A stretch of 42,485 nucleotides of DNA from Methylotenera sp. (GCA_030682715.1 JAUXNQ010000007.1:1-42485), one strand, 5' to 3'. Shown: positions 25,554 to 33,657, counted from the first letter of the stretch. Notes: generated by a model not told the origin, from the letters alone. Translations and numbers: made by a program.

Positions 25554-25892
25554 ATGCAAAAGAAGCACAGCCTAGACAATCGTTTAAATGGTCGTTTTAA
25601 TCACGAAGACGAAGACCCACGTGCAAGCTTGGTGAACTTAGTGGATGTGATGCTGGTGTTTGCTTGTGGTTTATTGGCAGCACTTAGCGCTGGTCAGCAA
25701 TCGACCCTCAACCGACCGCAAGAAGTCAATAAAGGGCGAGAAATTGAGACACCATCCACTGGTGAGCAAAGTGTTGGTAATGGTTATGACGCCATCGGGC
25801 AAGTATATCGCGACCCTAAAACGGGCAAGTTGTTTTTGATTGAGTCCACACCAGAGTTAGCGGCTGACAAAGGATCAAAAGGTAAATCCTAA
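25554..25892 (+). CDS. DUF2149 protein, ExbD/TolR-like partner
   Basis: A 112-residue DUF2149 protein. One N-terminal helix, SLVNLVDVMLVFACGLLAAL (~25-44), closely resembles the ExbD helix [16 protein letters not shown] encoded at the left edge of this window, including the Asp that carries protons. The periplasmic tail ends with GNGYDAIGQVYRDPKTGKLF, the DUF2149 signature. It overlaps bluB by one base (TAATG). Role as the ExbD equivalent of the neighbouring channel is inferred from the helix and gene order. Confidence 0.87.
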   Translation: MQKKHSLDNRLNGRFNHEDEDPRASLVNLVDVMLVFACGLLAALSAGQQSTLNRPQEVNKGREIETPSTGEQSVGNGYDAIGQVYRDPKTGKLFLIESTPELAADKGSKGKS

Positions 25893-26557
25893 TGCAAGAC
25901 TTTAGTTACCCAGACCATGAGAAAGAGGCGATTTATCGCGTCATTGCTGAGCGCCGTGATATGCGCCACTTTCTGCCTACGCCAGTTGCCCCAGAAATAC
26001 TCACCAAAATTCTTCATGCTGCGCACCATGCGCCAAGCGTAGGCCTCATGCAGCCGTGGCGCTTTATTAGAATTACCGATGTAAATACGCGCAGTCAAAT
26101 TCATCAATTGGTAGATAAAGAGCGTATTAATACTGCGCAAGCGATAGGTGAACATGAAAACACTGCACGCATGGCTGAGTTTCTGCGTTTAAAAGTAGAA
26201 GGTATATTAGAGTGTGGCGAGCTCATCGTGGTGAGCCTGTGCGATAAACGAGAAGAACATATCTTTGGCCGTAGAACCTTGCCTGAGATGGATATGGCGT
26301 CTGTGAGCTGTGCGATACAAAACATGTGGCTAGCCTCTCGTGCTGAGGGTCTGGGCATGGGTTGGGTGTCTATTTTCGACCCTGTTGAATTGGGTGCGTT
26401 ACTGAAGATTCCCCCAGGTGCCAAGCCAGTTGCCATCTTATGCTTGGGCCACGTAAGCTCTTTTTACAAAGAGCCGATGCTCATAGAAGCTGGCTGGAAA
26501 CAAGCTAAACCTCTTGCTGACATGGTGATGGAAAATCATTGGAAGAATACAAAATGA
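25892..26557 (+). CDS. bluB: 5,6-dimethylbenzimidazole synthase BluB
   Basis: A 221-residue flavin-destroying nitroreductase-fold enzyme that fragments reduced FMN with oxygen to make dimethylbenzimidazole, the lower ligand of B12. Diagnostic stretches: IAERRDMRHFLPTPVAPEIL, HHAPSVGLMQPWRFIRI, and GMGWVSIFDPVELGALLKIP. It begins within the stop codon of the DUF2149 gene and overlaps the next gene by ATGA, so it is coupled to both. Its presence means the cell can make its own lower ligand aerobically. Length is typical. Confidence 0.95.
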   Translation: MQDFSYPDHEKEAIYRVIAERRDMRHFLPTPVAPEILTKILHAAHHAPSVGLMQPWRFIRITDVNTRSQIHQLVDKERINTAQAIGEHENTARMAEFLRLKVEGILECGELIVVSLCDKREEHIFGRRTLPEMDMASVSCAIQNMWLASRAEGLGMGWVSIFDPVELGALLKIPPGAKPVAILCLGHVSSFYKEPMLIEAGWKQAKPLADMVMENHWKNTK

Positions 26558-27366
26558 GGTCCCCACAACGCATTGTGTGTCTTACGACTGAACCTACAGA
26601 AGTGCTGTATTTATTGGGTGAACAAGCTCGCATTGTTGGCATTTCTGGCTTTACCACCCGCCCCGCCATTGCGCGCAAGGAAAAACCAAAAATCGCCGCA
26701 TTTACCAGCGCTAAGATTGATAAAATATTAGCGCTGAAACCTGATTTAGTGATTGGCTTCTCTAACCTACAAGCAGATATTGCGGCATCATTGATTCGTG
26801 CAGGGGTAGAAGTGCACATCTTTAATCAGCGCTCTATTGCACAAATGCTTAACATGATTGCAACCGTTGGCAGCCTGGTCGGTGCCTCGGATAAAGCGTT
26901 TAAACTGATTGAAACGCTTGAATCAACGATTCAGCAGGCGCGAGATACAGCATCACAATTACCTGCAAAACCCATCGTATATTTTGAAGAGTGGAACGAC
27001 CCCATCATTTGCAGTATAAAGTGGGCAGCTGAACTGATTGAAATCGCTGGCGGCAAGGACTGCTTTCCAGAGCTATCGCAGTTTCACAGTGCAAAAGATA
27101 GAACTATACAAGCGAGCCAAGTCATCGAACGTCAACCGGACATCATTATCGGCTCATGGTGTGGTAAGAAATTTCAGCCTGAACAGGTCATCGCCAGAGA
27201 TGGGTGGAACACCATCCCAGCCGTAAAAAATGGCTTTGTATTTGAAATAAAATCCGCAGACATTTTGCAGCCAGGTCCATCACTCATTACCCATGGTTTG
27301 AAACAAGTGCAAGCTATTATCCAGCAATGGGCGTTAGCACAAACTCACAGCAACAATAGGAACTAA
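26554..27366 (+). CDS. BtuF-like cobalamin-binding protein lacking a signal peptide
   Basis: A 270-residue class III periplasmic-binding-protein fold (BtuF/FepB type). RIVCLTTEPTEVLYLLGEQ opens directly on the first strand, and KIDKILALKPDLVIGFSNLQ and RQPDIIIGSWCGKKF follow. The ATG at 26554 overlaps the bluB stop (ATGA), which fixes the start; the in-frame ATG 26539 adds only MEEYK. Either way there is no signal peptide, and no BtuC or BtuD accompanies it. It should be cytoplasmic unless exported some other way. A corrinoid-handling role is inferred from fold and context. Confidence 0.85.
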   Translation: MRSPQRIVCLTTEPTEVLYLLGEQARIVGISGFTTRPAIARKEKPKIAAFTSAKIDKILALKPDLVIGFSNLQADIAASLIRAGVEVHIFNQRSIAQMLNMIATVGSLVGASDKAFKLIETLESTIQQARDTASQLPAKPIVYFEEWNDPIICSIKWAAELIEIAGGKDCFPELSQFHSAKDRTIQASQVIERQPDIIIGSWCGKKFQPEQVIARDGWNTIPAVKNGFVFEIKSADILQPGPSLITHGLKQVQAIIQQWALAQTHSNNRN

Positions 27367-27367
27367 C

Positions 27368-27895
27368 ATGTCTACACATCTTATTTTAGGTGGCGCACGC
27401 TCAGGTAAAAGCGCCTACGCAGAAAAACTGGCGTTGGAATCTGGCCTGCCTGTCACTTATATTGCAACGGCACAAGTTTACGATACAGAGTTTGGCGCAC
27501 GTGTTGACCAGCACAAAACACGTCGCCCCGCCCATTGGGCAACACTAGAGCAATCTTTTAATTTAGCAGAAGCGCTGCAAACACACGCTAAAGCTGATAC
27601 CTGCATTATTGTAGATTGCCTCACACTGTGGCTGGCGCAATGCATTTGTCCAGACTGCGACCGACCAGAGAGTTTAGACTGGCAACATGAGCGCAACCGC
27701 TTATTAGAAACCTTAGCTAAGCTTGAAGGTACTGTATTATTAGTCAGCAATGAGGTGGGCATGGGCATTGTGCCCTTAGGTGAAATTAACCGTCAGTTTC
27801 AAGATGAACAAGGCCGCCTCAATCAAGCGGTTGCTGAACGTGTTAACAAAGTCAGCTTTATTGCAGCAGGCCTGCCTCTTACCCTTAAAGGATAA
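27368..27895 (+). CDS. cobU: Adenosylcobinamide kinase / GTP:adenosylcobinamide-phosphate guanylyltransferase
   Basis: A 175-residue bifunctional CobU/CobP that phosphorylates adenosylcobinamide and attaches GMP. The P-loop is GGARSGKSAYAEKLA (8-22). VDQHKTRRPAHWATLE carries the catalytic His and the Arg pair. VDCLTLWLAQ and LLVSNEVGMGIVPLGEINRQ complete the family pattern. It starts one base after the BtuF-like gene, with AGGAACTA as ribosome site, and runs closely into the S4 gene. Length is typical. Confidence 0.96.
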   Translation: MSTHLILGGARSGKSAYAEKLALESGLPVTYIATAQVYDTEFGARVDQHKTRRPAHWATLEQSFNLAEALQTHAKADTCIIVDCLTLWLAQCICPDCDRPESLDWQHERNRLLETLAKLEGTVLLVSNEVGMGIVPLGEINRQFQDEQGRLNQAVAERVNKVSFIAAGLPLTLKG

Positions 27896-27897
27896 CC

Positions 27898-28110
27898 ATG
27901 GAAATCACGACTTTCGAACTACAAGGTGAATTTATCGAACTTTGTAACCTATTAAAACTTGCGGGCATTGCCAATAGTGGCGGCCAAGGCAAAGTGATGG
28001 TAAGCGATGGTATCGTCCGAGTAGACGGCAATATTGAAACGAGAAGAACCGCAAAAATACGCTCAGGGCAAGTTGTAGAGTGCCTAGGCCAAACCGTTAA
28101 GGTGTTATAA
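27898..28110 (+). CDS. RNA-binding S4-domain protein (YbcJ-like)
   Basis: A 70-residue single S4 domain: IELCNLLKLAGIANSGGQGK, then VDGNIETRRTAKIRSGQVVE. Proteins of the YbcJ type bind RNA and are linked loosely to translation or ribosome maintenance. It starts 2 bases after cobU and is the last gene of the B12 run, before the MITE. Why it is co-transcribed with B12 genes is unclear; it could be a chance passenger. Confidence 0.88.
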   Translation: MEITTFELQGEFIELCNLLKLAGIANSGGQGKVMVSDGIVRVDGNIETRRTAKIRSGQVVECLGQTVKVL

Positions 28111-28136
28111 ACGCACCTTGATATGCGCTGAACGCT

Positions 28137-28439
28137 TTAGGACACTGAGTTATAGCTATTCCACTAAATAATCCTACCACCACCTAGTCATTCCGTGCTT
28201 TCGCGCGTGAATAACCAGCTGAAGCTGTTATATTCCACAGTGAAGACCTTCACGGTCTGACACGAAATCCAGTGACTTAAAGACTCTGGATACCGACTTT
28301 TCGCGCTTCCACTTGGCACTTTAGTGCTTAGTGGAGCGGTGAAGACCTTCACGGTCTCGTCGGTATGACAATTTGTGCGATGGGACACAGCATCGGATTA
28401 TTTGATGGAGCCGCTATAGCTTATTAGGACACTGAGTTA
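28137..28439. repeat. 16-bp direct repeat flanking MITE copy B
   Basis: TTAGGACACTGAGTTA occurs at 28137-28152 and again at 28424-28439, on either side of the MITE, with a third partial copy (TTTAGGACACTTA) just after. It may be a duplicated target or older repeat into which the element inserted. The rest of 28111-28473 has no gene. Confidence 0.65.
28151..28418 (-). mobile_element. MITE-like dispersed repeat, copy B (268 bp, inverted relative to copy A)
   Basis: Ends TATAGCTATTCC and GGAGCCGCTATA; the two termini match as inverted repeats at 18 of 23 positions. Inside, GTGAAGACCTTCACGGTCT occurs twice and can fold on itself, and CATACCGAC-type and GCGCGAAA stretches recall other proteobacterial intergenic palindromes. 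It is homologous to copy A at 2256-2562 in reverse orientation. No transposase is encoded, so movement would depend on an enzyme elsewhere. Confidence 0.75.
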
Positions 28440-28473
28440 GTTTAGGACACTTAATTTAGCTTAGTAAACTTAG

Positions 28474-29991
28474 TTATTGTCGATTATCGTCAGCAATACT
28501 TTTTGGCCACACCCTGCGCACTCTACGCCAACCTAGCACGATGCCAGCTATCGTGAGCAGCACGCCACCTGCCGACAATATAAAAATGGTGACTCTCCGT
28601 GCCAGTAATCTGTCACTTAATGGCGGAATATCCATGCGGTGTAAGCCATTAAACAACCACCGATAAACGCGGCTGTAGCGATCCTGTGACACCAGTATCT
28701 TAGTAGTATGTGCATCGACGTAATAAGTGGTATTTAAGGTGTCGGTAAAGGCAATGCGCAACACCTTTGGTGTTTTTTGTGCATCCTGATAGAAATATAA
28801 ATCACCGTTTGTAAGCCAATGTGCAGAATCTATCGACCCATAGACGCCTAGTTTACTGGCCTGCAATTGCAATATAGCGGCTGAGAATGACGCAACTGGC
28901 TCTCCTGACTGGCTATCAATAAGCGATTCCTGCTGTTCGTTTTTTGCCAAGATGTAAGTATTGCCAGCAAACTTCACCCATTCCATTTCCTTAATCTCAG
29001 CAATAGGTATATCAGTAACAGGCATATTAGCTGCGGATGAAAACACAGGCAGCTTCATGTCCTGCACAGTTAGCTTAGGCCCTGTCCATCGTTCAGACTC
29101 TTTAACACTCAAAGATCTTTCTGACAACCAACCGAATGGCGTTAAAGAAAGCCAACCACTCAATAACCAGGTCATGCAGAAAACACCCGCGCTTACACCG
29201 ACAATATGATGCCAGCGTGCCCAGCCCCGATACGGCGTAACCCTGCCACTGCTGTAGCGGCGACTAAAACGTATACGCTGCACACCTAGCCATAAACCCA
29301 AACTTGATAGCGCCATCCCGCCAAAGGCGAGCCATAACACTATCTGCCGCCAAAGTTCACGATCCATGCGCAAGGGCGTAAAGTAAACCCAGTGAATCAC
29401 CGAACCCAGCCAATTCCATACACGCTCACTACGATGCGTATCTAGAACAACTTCACCAGTATGGCTAGAAACATAAAGCTCACTAGCCTCAACATCATTA
29501 AGTGCAACACGGTATAAAGGCCGATGTCCATTCAGGCTCGATGAGATAGACCATTGGTCATGATCAATCAACAACGCGCCTGCTGCTTTTGCATGACTTT
29601 GAAACCGCTCAGCAGCTTTCACCGCCTCTGCTTTTGAGATTTGAATAGGTTTTTCTTGAATGGACTTACCTTGAGTAACCTTGTTAGCATCAGCCCACAC
29701 CGCTAGCCATTGCCCGTTTTGCATAAAATAGTATGCAGGGCGATGCTCCCGCATGGCTAACCTGACGCTTTCTGGTTGGCCAAGTTTGTCCGTTAACGCC
29801 CATGCTTGTGTTACATCAAGTTTTACCTGTTGCAGCTTCAAACTATCTAAGTGGCTTAGCCGCTCAGCTTGGGTAAGTTGCGGATAACCCACGAATAGCA
29901 TCACCAAGCCAGATAAGAACCAAAGCAATACAAACAGCCCCAGTCCAATACCCAGCCAACGATGCATCAGATGTAAATAGCGTAGTTTCAC
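28474..29991 (-). CDS. PepSY-associated membrane protein
   Basis: A 505-residue PepSY-TM protein. The opening helix has HRWLGIGLGLFVLLWFLSGL with the conserved HRW; further helices lie at about 210-235, 265-290 and 470-490. Between them are two PepSY-type periplasmic parts (ISKAEAVKAAERFQSHAK; TYYVDAHTTKILVSQDRYSR). Conserved His residues could bind haem. Such proteins often follow TonB-dependent siderophore receptors and are thought to reduce or release the imported metal complex. It starts 38 bases after the receptor pseudogene, so it was probably its partner. It looks intact. Confidence 0.83.
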   Translation of the reverse strand: MKLRYLHLMHRWLGIGLGLFVLLWFLSGLVMLFVGYPQLTQAERLSHLDSLKLQQVKLDVTQAWALTDKLGQPESVRLAMREHRPAYYFMQNGQWLAVWADANKVTQGKSIQEKPIQISKAEAVKAAERFQSHAKAAGALLIDHDQWSISSSLNGHRPLYRVALNDVEASELYVSSHTGEVVLDTHRSERVWNWLGSVIHWVYFTPLRMDRELWRQIVLWLAFGGMALSSLGLWLGVQRIRFSRRYSSGRVTPYRGWARWHHIVGVSAGVFCMTWLLSGWLSLTPFGWLSERSLSVKESERWTGPKLTVQDMKLPVFSSAANMPVTDIPIAEIKEMEWVKFAGNTYILAKNEQQESLIDSQSGEPVASFSAAILQLQASKLGVYGSIDSAHWLTNGDLYFYQDAQKTPKVLRIAFTDTLNTTYYVDAHTTKILVSQDRYSRVYRWLFNGLHRMDIPPLSDRLLARRVTIFILSAGGVLLTIAGIVLGWRRVRRVWPKSIADDNRQ

Positions 29992-30029
29992 ATCACAACT
30001 TTATGGTTAATCATGACCAAGTTTACTGA

Positions 30030-32134
30030 TTAGAAAGCTAATTCAGCGGTAAGCTCAGCACGTCTAGACTCGCCCAAAATAAATTGCTGAGCAGCATACG
30101 AAACGGGCGCATACAATTTATCCGTCAGGTTACGCAAATTGCCTCTCAGCGTAGTTTTCGGGTTAACGCGCCATGCAATACTAGCATCGTAGACCGTGTA
30201 GCCTTGCATCGTAGAAGTGTTGGCATTATTTGCAAAACGTTTACCCACCATGCGTGCACCTATTCCAGCCTCCCAACTTGTTTGCTGATAATAAACCCAA
30301 GCATTGGCTATTTTCTTAGGTACATCTATTGGCGTATTGCCCGCGCGCGAAACGCCTCCGGCTTCCAGCAGCGCATCGTAGCGTGCGTCAACCAAGGCCA
30401 TATTTAAGTCAGTACGCCAGTGATTCACAGGGAATAATGTCGCCGCCAGCTCAATCCCGCGTGATGACTGCTTGCCACCCTGCACTCTAAGCGTTGGGTT
30501 ACTTGGATCACGGGTAATAATGTCATCTTTTTCTATATGATAAATCGCAAAAGTAAGCTCACCTTTAGCTTCAGGTAACACGTGTTTGATGCCAAGTTCG
30601 GTTTGCTGTGCTTAAGTCAGTTTAAATGCTCCATTTCTCGGCCTTAACGTAACAATAGAAGATACCGGGTCTGAGCCTTGGCTGAATTGACCATAGAATG
30701 CGGTACTTGGCGTAGTTTGGAATACCGCACCGAATCTGTATGCAAATGGTGAGTAGTTTTTATTCAGGCTCGCTGTAGTTAAGCGGCTTTCATGGTCTAC
30801 ATTAATCAAATCCTGACGCATGCCAGCACTCAACTTAAGCTGGTTTGTCACATCAAAAGCGTCTTCTACAAATAAAGCTTGCTGTACTGTTTTAGACACA
30901 TAGTCGACAACCGTCGGGTCTATCGTCGTGAAGTATCCAGGATTAGCATTATTGATAGCAACATTGCTAGTAGGGTCGTTACCGTTATAAAAATTGTCAA
31001 AATATTTAAAATCCACTCGTGCCACTTCATAGCCTGCTGACCAGCGATTTTTATGCCCAAAAGCATCAGAAATTGAAACCAGTTCAAAACGGTTACCAAT
31101 TTGCTTCTGCTGGTGCTTAATCTCGGTGTAACCAGAGCGGTCTACGGTATTGGTGGCATTATCAATTGCAAAATACTCTACATTGCGCCAATGGCGACGA
31201 GCATTAAACCAATAACTCACATTACTTAATTTAAGCGCGTCCGATAATTGCCATTCAACTTTTGCACGCAAACGGTCTTCTGTAAAGCTTTGTTTATCGT
31301 CGCGAATGTTGTAGTTTTCTTTACGCAGAGATGAATCAATACGCCAATTACGCAATGGAATACCTGTATATCGAGTCGGTGATTCATCGGAGTGATCAAA
31401 AGTAAAGTTAATGCGCAGGTCCTCAGTGGGAGTAAGTAGCAGATTAGTCATGAGTTTCTGGCTATCATGCTCACCACGGTCTACATAACCATTACCACCC
31501 GTTACCGAAGCATCTGCACGAAATGCACCAATCTCACCCACAGCACCTGTGCCGCCTATGCCAGCTCGGTACTCACCGCGAGAGCCTGCACCGACCAGCG
31601 CGTCCACAGAGCTTTCACGACTAGGCGCCTTACGTATGCTGTTAACGATACCACCAACTGTGCCATCTCCAAATAACACTGAAGCTGGGCCACGTAATAT
31701 TTCAACACGTTGGTATCCCCAAGTATCCGAAGGGTAAGTCAGTGTGCTTGCAGCGGTAAGTAAGCGGATACCATCTTCAGCCTGGCCTACGGAATCGTTC
31801 CCAGTAAAACCACGCGCAGAGTACGCTACACCAGAGCCAAGGTTGCTAATATCGGAAATACCAGTGGTACGAGAAACAGCCTCATGGATATTAATATCAC
31901 CACGCATGCGGATCGTTTCTATATCCAGGGTTTCGACACTAGCAGGAATATCAATAGCATTCAGGCCCAGTCTGCTGGCCGTGCTATTGGGTTGTTTAAG
32001 ATTAAGTACGGTATCTTGATCAGCAGTAGACTCTACGCTGACCTCGTTGAGCTTTAACACTATTTCATCAGCCATGGCCAACTTGGTAGCGCGGCCAACA
32101 CAGCCATCGTTATTAATCGATTACTTTTAATCAT
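30030..32134 (-). pseudogene. TonB-dependent siderophore-type receptor, inactivated by a frameshift and a nonsense codon
   Basis: The minus strand from ATG 32134 reads MIKSNRLITMAVLAALPS, a signal peptide, then falls out of frame. Restoring one base in the CCAACT run at about 32078-32083 gives ...ALPSLAMA/DEIVLKLNEV, a perfect cleavage region. From there the frame is open to TAA at 30612-30614, then continues in the same frame (AQQTELGIKH...) to a natural stop at 30030. The coded protein is otherwise complete at about 701 residues: plug with YQRVEILRGPASVLFGDGTV, barrel, terminal Phe. Two independent lesions argue for a dead gene, not a single read error. A cobalamin riboswitch lies upstream. 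Confidence 0.88.
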
Positions 32135-32451
32135 TATTTTTATACTCCCAGATGCTCATTTAAATGAACATGACCAACCGTCATGTACGTTCTGCAGTGG
32201 TAGTATTTGAAAGGAGTGTGACAACGAAATATACGCATCCAAGATATCTATATCCTGACCTTATTAACGTATGCATCTGCACTCAACTCACTGAATAATG
32301 AGTAATAAGCGCATATTAAAAGCACCGCCTACTGATTCTGCTATAGATACTGCTGGGATTTCTGTGAATATATTAATGTGTAAGCAAAATAACTATTTTT
32401 GCTTTTTTACTCAGGACGCCCCGCCCTAATCAAACATTACGACTACATCAA
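32135..32451 (-). other. Gene-free leader between riboswitch 2 and the receptor pseudogene
   Basis: About 317 bases with no credible coding region. On the minus strand it holds GCAAAAATAG-TTATTTTGC near 32390, a small hairpin CATGAC-GGTTG-GTCATG near 32180, and GGGAG about 10 bases before ATG 32134 as ribosome site. No clear T-tract terminator. The long leader may contain the remnant of a deletion. Confidence 0.5.
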
Positions 32452-32650
32452 GGCAGGTCTCCTGACTCTCGGGTCGCGGCCTTATTCGCTGCCTTCCCAA
32501 ATCTAACGACTCAGTGGCCAAGGGTGCGAACAGACTATCCGATTACAGTTGCGGGGGCAGTACTGGAATAAGCTCAAAGACTTTCACGTCAAATTGCCGC
32601 ACCAGATTCCCTATTAATCAACCAGAGTGAAACTCCAGCTAAACCTTAAT
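32452..32650 (-). promoter_or_regulatory. Second cobalamin riboswitch, directed toward the receptor pseudogene
   Basis: On the minus strand the order is GGGAATCTGGTG, then ACTGCCCCCGCAACTGTAA (around 32545-32562), then GGGAAGGC, and the B12 box AGTCAGGAGACCTGCC at 32452-32467. All core blocks are consensus-like, more so than riboswitch 1. The only genes downstream on this strand are the receptor pseudogene and the PepSY gene. Confidence 0.96.
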
Positions 32651-32656
32651 CGCCGC

Positions 32657-32685
32657 AGTTTAGATTTTGATGGTATTAAAGTCAA
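32657..32685 (-). promoter_or_regulatory. Promoter for riboswitch 2 transcript
   Basis: On the minus strand TTGACT (32680-32685) stands 17 bases before TAAACT (32657-32662), placing the start near the first riboswitch helix. Confidence 0.6.
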
Positions 32686-32791
32686 GTTTGATACTAATAT
32701 TAATAGTAGATGTAAGATACTTACTGACATTTAATATTGTTCGGTTTTCATGTGTGGTCTACAACCACTGAGTGTACGGCTTGTCTCGGCC

Positions 32792-32923
32792 TTGAATTCA
32801 ACTGGTCGATGCAACACACTAAAAACTGCGAAAGCAGAAGGAGTGTTGCAAATGAAACAACGTCCCAGAATCTATTACACGGCTACACAGAAAGCTTTAA
32901 TGTGGGATCGTTGGCAAAAATAG
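32792..32923 (+). mobile_element. IS30-family remnant: left end and truncated transposase
   Basis: TGAATTCAACTGGTCGATGC followed by a short inverted repeat (TGCAACACAC ... GTGTTGCA) resembles an IS30-type left end. From ATG 32852, after AGAAGGAG, it encodes MKQRPRIYYTATQKALMWDR then WQK and a TAG at 32921, the very N-terminus of an IS30 transposase with its first helix-turn-helix part. Everything after residue 23 is missing. No right end is seen. Confidence 0.68.
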
Positions 32924-33015
32924 GTTGACAGTTATTCACCTGTTCTAGGACGGGACAGTTTTTATGCAATAGACGCTAACGGCTTATGGGGTAAGTGGAA
33001 GTCTTGTATTATTAG

Positions 33016-33657
33016 TTAAAAGCTCCAGGCTAATTGTATTTTTTCGGATGATGCTCCAAATGAGGCTTGAGGCGGCTTTCCAGAAACTGGATTGAAAGAG
33101 TCATCTATGGTTTCGATAGAATCAAATAGTGAAGGCTGATTACCCAGCAAAATAAGAGCGCGTCCAAACCGCTTGTTTAGCGTCTGAGAAGTTATATAAA
33201 AATAACTACTTATTGTTTTTTCATCCTGATTAAAATTATCAAATGTCACTACATAGGCTTTAGCCTCAGAATAACTATTCTCCAATAATGTTTGGTGAAT
33301 TGACAGTTCCTCTTCGAATAGAAGCCCTGCCAGTGGACTGCTATTTTCAGGTGCAGGTAACTCCAATAGCCAACTTTCACCATCATCATTTTCAAGTGAA
33401 TGAATGCGCACTGCATTCCTGAGATTATGATCAGTCCACTTTATAAATTTATTGAATAGCCTTGATAAAACCCATTTTTGATCATCGATATTAAACTTAT
33501 TAGGTTTACGTTCATATTTCTCAGAAAACTCATTAAGCAAAAAATAAGTTTCATTTTCTAAATCTTCAAGTTCTATTTCGCCATTTGTTCTATAAGAGAT
33601 ACGTTTTAAATCACTGCGTATTTGTTCTAGAAATTCATCAATAAATACGTAGTTCAT
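33016..33657 (-). CDS. Uncharacterised protein with a sigma70-like layout
   Basis: A 213-residue acidic protein I do not recognise by name. The N-terminal half is helical with EIELEDLENETYFLLNEFSE, like the region-2 pattern of sigma factors (DLxxExxLxL). The second half, SYSEAKAYVVTFDNFNQDEK then ISSYFYITSQTLNKRFGRAL, has the spacing of a region-4 helix-turn-helix. The similarity is by eye and weak. The gene is AT-rich compared with the B12 genes around it and has no partner, suggesting transfer. The next 180 bases upstream hold nothing clear. Confidence 0.55.
   Translation of the reverse strand: MNYVFIDEFLEQIRSDLKRISYRTNGEIELEDLENETYFLLNEFSEKYERKPNKFNIDDQKWVLSRLFNKFIKWTDHNLRNAVRIHSLENDDGESWLLELPAPENSSPLAGLLFEEELSIHQTLLENSYSEAKAYVVTFDNFNQDEKTISSYFYITSQTLNKRFGRALILLGNQPSLFDSIETIDDSFNPVSGKPPQASFGASSEKIQLAWSF

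Noticed and set aside
28188-28388. 66-codon minus-strand frame with repeated KVFT
   Set aside because: The internal repetition comes from the MITE's duplicated GTGAAGACCTTCACGGTCT; it is not a gene.
30579-30614. Selenocysteine or programmed read-through at the receptor stop
   Set aside because: The codon is TAA, not TGA, and a separate frameshift breaks the signal peptide, so decay is the simpler reading.
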